This document shows positions 61,350 through 64,000 of a DNA stretch of 64,000 nucleotides, piece after piece (the stretch's first letter is position 1; each line of letters starts with the position of its first letter). The position numbers were made by a program, and so were the translations under genes. The DNA is taken from the NCBI RefSeq assembly GCF_018199995.1, contig NZ_CP073579.1:310001-374000 (forward strand), in the 5' to 3' direction. The notes beneath the pieces are model-generated. The model did no database searches. It was not told the origin of the DNA and worked only from the letters and a program-made list of their open reading frames with translations. The DNA comes from Photobacterium sp. GJ3. Lineage in GTDB: Bacteria > Pseudomonadota > Gammaproteobacteria > Enterobacterales > Vibrionaceae.

Positions 61350-63665
61350 TCAGTAGGACGCCAGATCAATCCTTTCATCGTGAATCTGACTGGCTTTCAG
61401 GATAACGGGAATGGCTTTTGAAATGGGTGTATCACTCAGATCGCCTTTACTGTCCAGTGCAACCAGTGGATTGGTTTCCGGGAAGTAAGCCGCCAGATTA
61501 CCAGCGGGGATATCGTAACCAATGAGTTTGAATCCTTTGACCTGACGTTCAATGCCATCCGCAGCCAATGAGGTGACATCAACCCGGTCACCCACATTCA
61601 GGCCCAGTGCTTCAATATCGGCCGGGTTCATCATGAGCACTTTTCGCTCGCCGGAAATACCGCGGTATCTGTCTTCAAACCCATAAATGGTGGTGTTGTA
61701 CTGGTCGTGAGAGCGAACGGTCTGCAGTACAAACACGGGATCTTCACTGAGTTGCCGGAGGTTGGCAGCCAGCAGATGTTCCGGCAGCGGGTGTGTCTTG
61801 AATTCGGCTTTACGTGAATCCGTATGCCAGATCCGTTCAGCAGCACTGTTGCCCAGATAAAATCCGCCGGGTTGCTTGAGCTTCTGGTTCATGTCTGAAA
61901 ATCCCGGAATGACATCTGCAATCAGCTCACGAATCCGATCGTAGTCTTCTGTCAGCTTTAACCAGTCCACGGGCTGTTTGCCGAGTGTTGCCTGAGCTAT
62001 ACCGGCGATGATGGCAGGCTCTGAACGCATTTCACCGGTATCACTTTCAACAACCCCTCCGGAAGCGTGCACCATGCTGAAGGAGTCTTCAACCGTGACC
62101 GATTGCGGGCCATTTTTTTGCAGGTCGATATCTGTCCTGCCCAGGCAAGGCAGGATCAGGCTGTCTTTGCCGGTGATCAGGTGCGTCCGGTTCAGTTTGG
62201 TGGCGATGTTCACCGTGAGATTGCAGTTCGACAGGGCTTGCTGCGTTAACCGTGTATCCGGCGTCGCCGACGCAAAATTGCCGCCCAGCCCAATGAATAC
62301 TTTGCTCTCACCTGCGAGCATGGCCTTGATCGCATGAACGGTGTTGTGGCCATGCTGTGTCGGCGGTGAAAAGCCAAAGGTTGCTTCGATCGCCTGATTA
62401 AAGGCAGGGGCCGGTTTTTCGTTGATCCCCATCGTTCGGTCACCCTGCACATTACTGTGACCCCGAACGGGACAAACCCCCGCGCCGGGTTTGCCGAATT
62501 GTCCAAACAGCAACTGAAGGTTGGTAATTTCCTGGATGGTGTTCACGGAGTGCTTATGCTGCGTCAGACCCATCGCCCAAGTGATGATGACCCGCTCGGA
62601 CTGCCGGTAAAGGTTCGCAGCATATTCGATATCATCCTGGCTGAGCCCGGATTGCTCAACAATGGCGGACCAGTCGGTCTGTTCCACTTCAGTCAGATAC
62701 TGCGTCATGCCCGTGGTATGCGCCTGGATAAAGTCCTGATCGAAAATCGACGGGCGACCCGCCAGCATTTCGGTTTTGTCGGTTTCGAGCAGTGATTTCA
62801 CCATGCCGCGAACCACAGCCATATCGCCGCCCAGTTTGGGCGTGAAATAATGACTACTGATTCGGGTTGCGCCGCCTGTCAGCATTTCAGCAGGAGATTG
62901 CGGGTTGGTGAAGCGTTCCAGGCCACGCTCTTTCAGGGGATTCATCGTCACAATTGCAGCACCGCGACGTGCTGCTTTACGCAAGGTGTCCAGCATACGT
63001 GGATGGTTGGTGCCGGGATTCTGGCCAAAGACAAAAATGGCATCAGCCTGATCAAAGTCTTCAATCCGGACGGTTCCTTTCCCCACGCCAATACTTTGCT
63101 TCAGTGCCACACCACTGGCTTCATGGCACATATTCGAGCAGTCAGGAAAATTGTTGGTGCCATAAGCGCGGGCAAAGAGCTGGTACAGAAACGCAGCTTC
63201 GTTACTGGCTCGGCCTGAAGTATAAAACTCGGCCTGATCCGGGCTTTCCAGCGTGTTCAGATGGTCGGCAATCAGGGCGAAAGCATCGTCCCATGAAATG
63301 GCTTCATAGTGGTCGGTTTGCGCGTTATAACGAACCGGGTGGCTCAGACGTCCCTGATATTCAAGAAAATAATCGCTCTGCTGTTGTAGCCAGCCCACCG
63401 GATACTGAGCAAAGAATTCAGGCGTGACCCGACGACTGGTGGCTTCCCAGTTCACGGCTTTCGCACCGTTCTCACAAAAACGAAAACGGCCGGGTTCTTC
63501 GGATTCTCCCCAGGCGCAACCCGGACAGTCAAAGCCATGATCCTGATTTGTTTTCAACAGGTTACGGATATTCCGGGTGACGTTTTCGCTTTTCACCAAA
63601 TGACGGGTAGTACTGGCGAGTGCGCCCCAGCCACCGGCGGAGCCTTTATATTGTTTAATGGTCAT
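61350..63665 (-). CDS. FdhF/YdeP-type molybdopterin oxidoreductase
   Basis: A 771-residue molybdopterin enzyme of the FdhF/YdeP family. The N-terminus (NQDHGFDCPGCAWGE) is characteristic of YdeP and differs from the four-Cys Fe-S site of FdhF. Later segments include SWDDAFALIADHL, TSGRASNEAAFLYQLFARAYGTNNFPDCSNMCHEASGVAL, and the molydopterin-binding end LLAANLRQLSEDPVFVLQTVRSHDQYNTTIYG. YdeP supports acid resistance in E. coli; substrate unknown. ATG 63665 follows AAGGA. Confidence 0.93.
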   Translation of the reverse strand: MTIKQYKGSAGGWGALASTTRHLVKSENVTRNIRNLLKTNQDHGFDCPGCAWGESEEPGRFRFCENGAKAVNWEATSRRVTPEFFAQYPVGWLQQQSDYFLEYQGRLSHPVRYNAQTDHYEAISWDDAFALIADHLNTLESPDQAEFYTSGRASNEAAFLYQLFARAYGTNNFPDCSNMCHEASGVALKQSIGVGKGTVRIEDFDQADAIFVFGQNPGTNHPRMLDTLRKAARRGAAIVTMNPLKERGLERFTNPQSPAEMLTGGATRISSHYFTPKLGGDMAVVRGMVKSLLETDKTEMLAGRPSIFDQDFIQAHTTGMTQYLTEVEQTDWSAIVEQSGLSQDDIEYAANLYRQSERVIITWAMGLTQHKHSVNTIQEITNLQLLFGQFGKPGAGVCPVRGHSNVQGDRTMGINEKPAPAFNQAIEATFGFSPPTQHGHNTVHAIKAMLAGESKVFIGLGGNFASATPDTRLTQQALSNCNLTVNIATKLNRTHLITGKDSLILPCLGRTDIDLQKNGPQSVTVEDSFSMVHASGGVVESDTGEMRSEPAIIAGIAQATLGKQPVDWLKLTEDYDRIRELIADVIPGFSDMNQKLKQPGGFYLGNSAAERIWHTDSRKAEFKTHPLPEHLLAANLRQLSEDPVFVLQTVRSHDQYNTTIYGFEDRYRGISGERKVLMMNPADIEALGLNVGDRVDVTSLAADGIERQVKGFKLIGYDIPAGNLAAYFPETNPLVALDSKGDLSDTPISKAIPVILKASQIHDERIDLASY

Positions 63666-64000
63666 GGTGATTCCTTTCCTTGTGCGGCACTGATACAGGC
63701 ATGGCGAGCTCAATCGTCCGGGGTTGTGTGCAGGTCATTGGGATCGGCAACGATGACAGATGATTTTTTGAATGAGCAGGTCGATGCAATATCCTATTAC
63801 GGCTTGCTTCATAAAAATGTAGCATTGACCACAAAAAGTGTAAGGATTGTACGAATTATCTGTCAATTCTGTGTCAAGTCATCATCGATAATATGAAGCA
63901 AGACAATCGCTTATGCAGCGCTGTGCTCAACAGCTGTTACTTGCGCGTTACACTGAACCTCAAGCGTTTTGTGCTGGAGTCTGGTATCTTAAGGCCTGAG
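63666..64000. other. upstream region at the window end
   Basis: About 335 bases with no credible gene. It should hold the promoter of the oxidoreductase gene, and possibly that of a gene outside the window. Confidence 0.4.

Noticed and set aside
63537..63896. Plus-strand 119-codon frame over the start of the YdeP-like gene
   Set aside because: It overlaps the strongly supported minus-strand gene, has no domain or ribosome site, and is a shadow frame.

Overview
The window is a 64 kb chromosomal segment of a gammaproteobacterium, most probably a member of the Vibrionaceae (Photobacterium, Grimontia or a relative). The evidence is an AroG close to enterobacterial AroG, a DUF2860 outer-membrane barrel, a Vibrio-type M9 collagenase with two C-terminal pre-peptidase domains, PtsG, TrhO, a YdeP-type oxidoreductase and dense short genes with Shine-Dalgarno sites. 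No rRNA, tRNA, CRISPR array or prophage was seen. The family-level call is inference.

Region 1 (1-36 kb) is ordinary housekeeping and accessory chromosome: a bile-acid-symporter-like carrier, cobyric acid synthase, AroG, crotonase, rhomboid protease, HAD phosphatase, carboxylesterase, glutathione peroxidase, a secreted hydrolase with a membrane-anchored partner, LysR / HisC-like / amino-acid-binding-protein genes, LD-carboxypeptidase, patatin, ASCH and DUF2254 proteins, a MarR regulator divergent from an EamA exporter and FMN reductase with a palindromic operator, and a redox-repair group (MsrB, TrhO, MsrA-like, NAT, DsbA-like). A probable MITE lies at 25449-25609.

Region 2 (36-53.3 kb) is an unstable zone. 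It starts with an AT-rich dGTPase and holds a REP-associated tyrosine transposase (RAYT, 39470-40426). Many copies of a short motif, GTGNCTGTCCC or its complement GGGACAGNCAC, are scattered through its intergenic DNA, often as inverted pairs. Inside this zone lie a collapsed urease cluster (ureB, ureC fragment, ureJ, ureF fragment) bounded by the repeats, a di-haem cytochrome peroxidase flanked by two related repeat doublets, a broken YdcZ-type gene, and a fragment of a membrane protein. Secreted collagenase, an EboA-like protein and a sphingomyelinase-D/GDPD-like enzyme are also here.

Region 3 (53.7-64 kb) holds an MscS-type channel, a methyltransferase, and a three-gene operon of response regulator, histidine kinase and GtsA-like sugar-binding protein, divergent from ptsG. 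No ABC permease accompanies the binding protein, so it may act as a periplasmic sugar sensor. A YdeP-type molybdopterin oxidoreductase closes the window.

An important quality point: at least seven genes (hisC-like, ydcZ-like, ureF, ureB, peroxidase, double GNAT, GtsA-like) each look restorable by adding one base, usually in a G/C or A run. This may mean homopolymer under-calling in the assembly, so pseudogene calls that rest only on a frameshift should be treated as provisional. The urease deletions do not depend on this.
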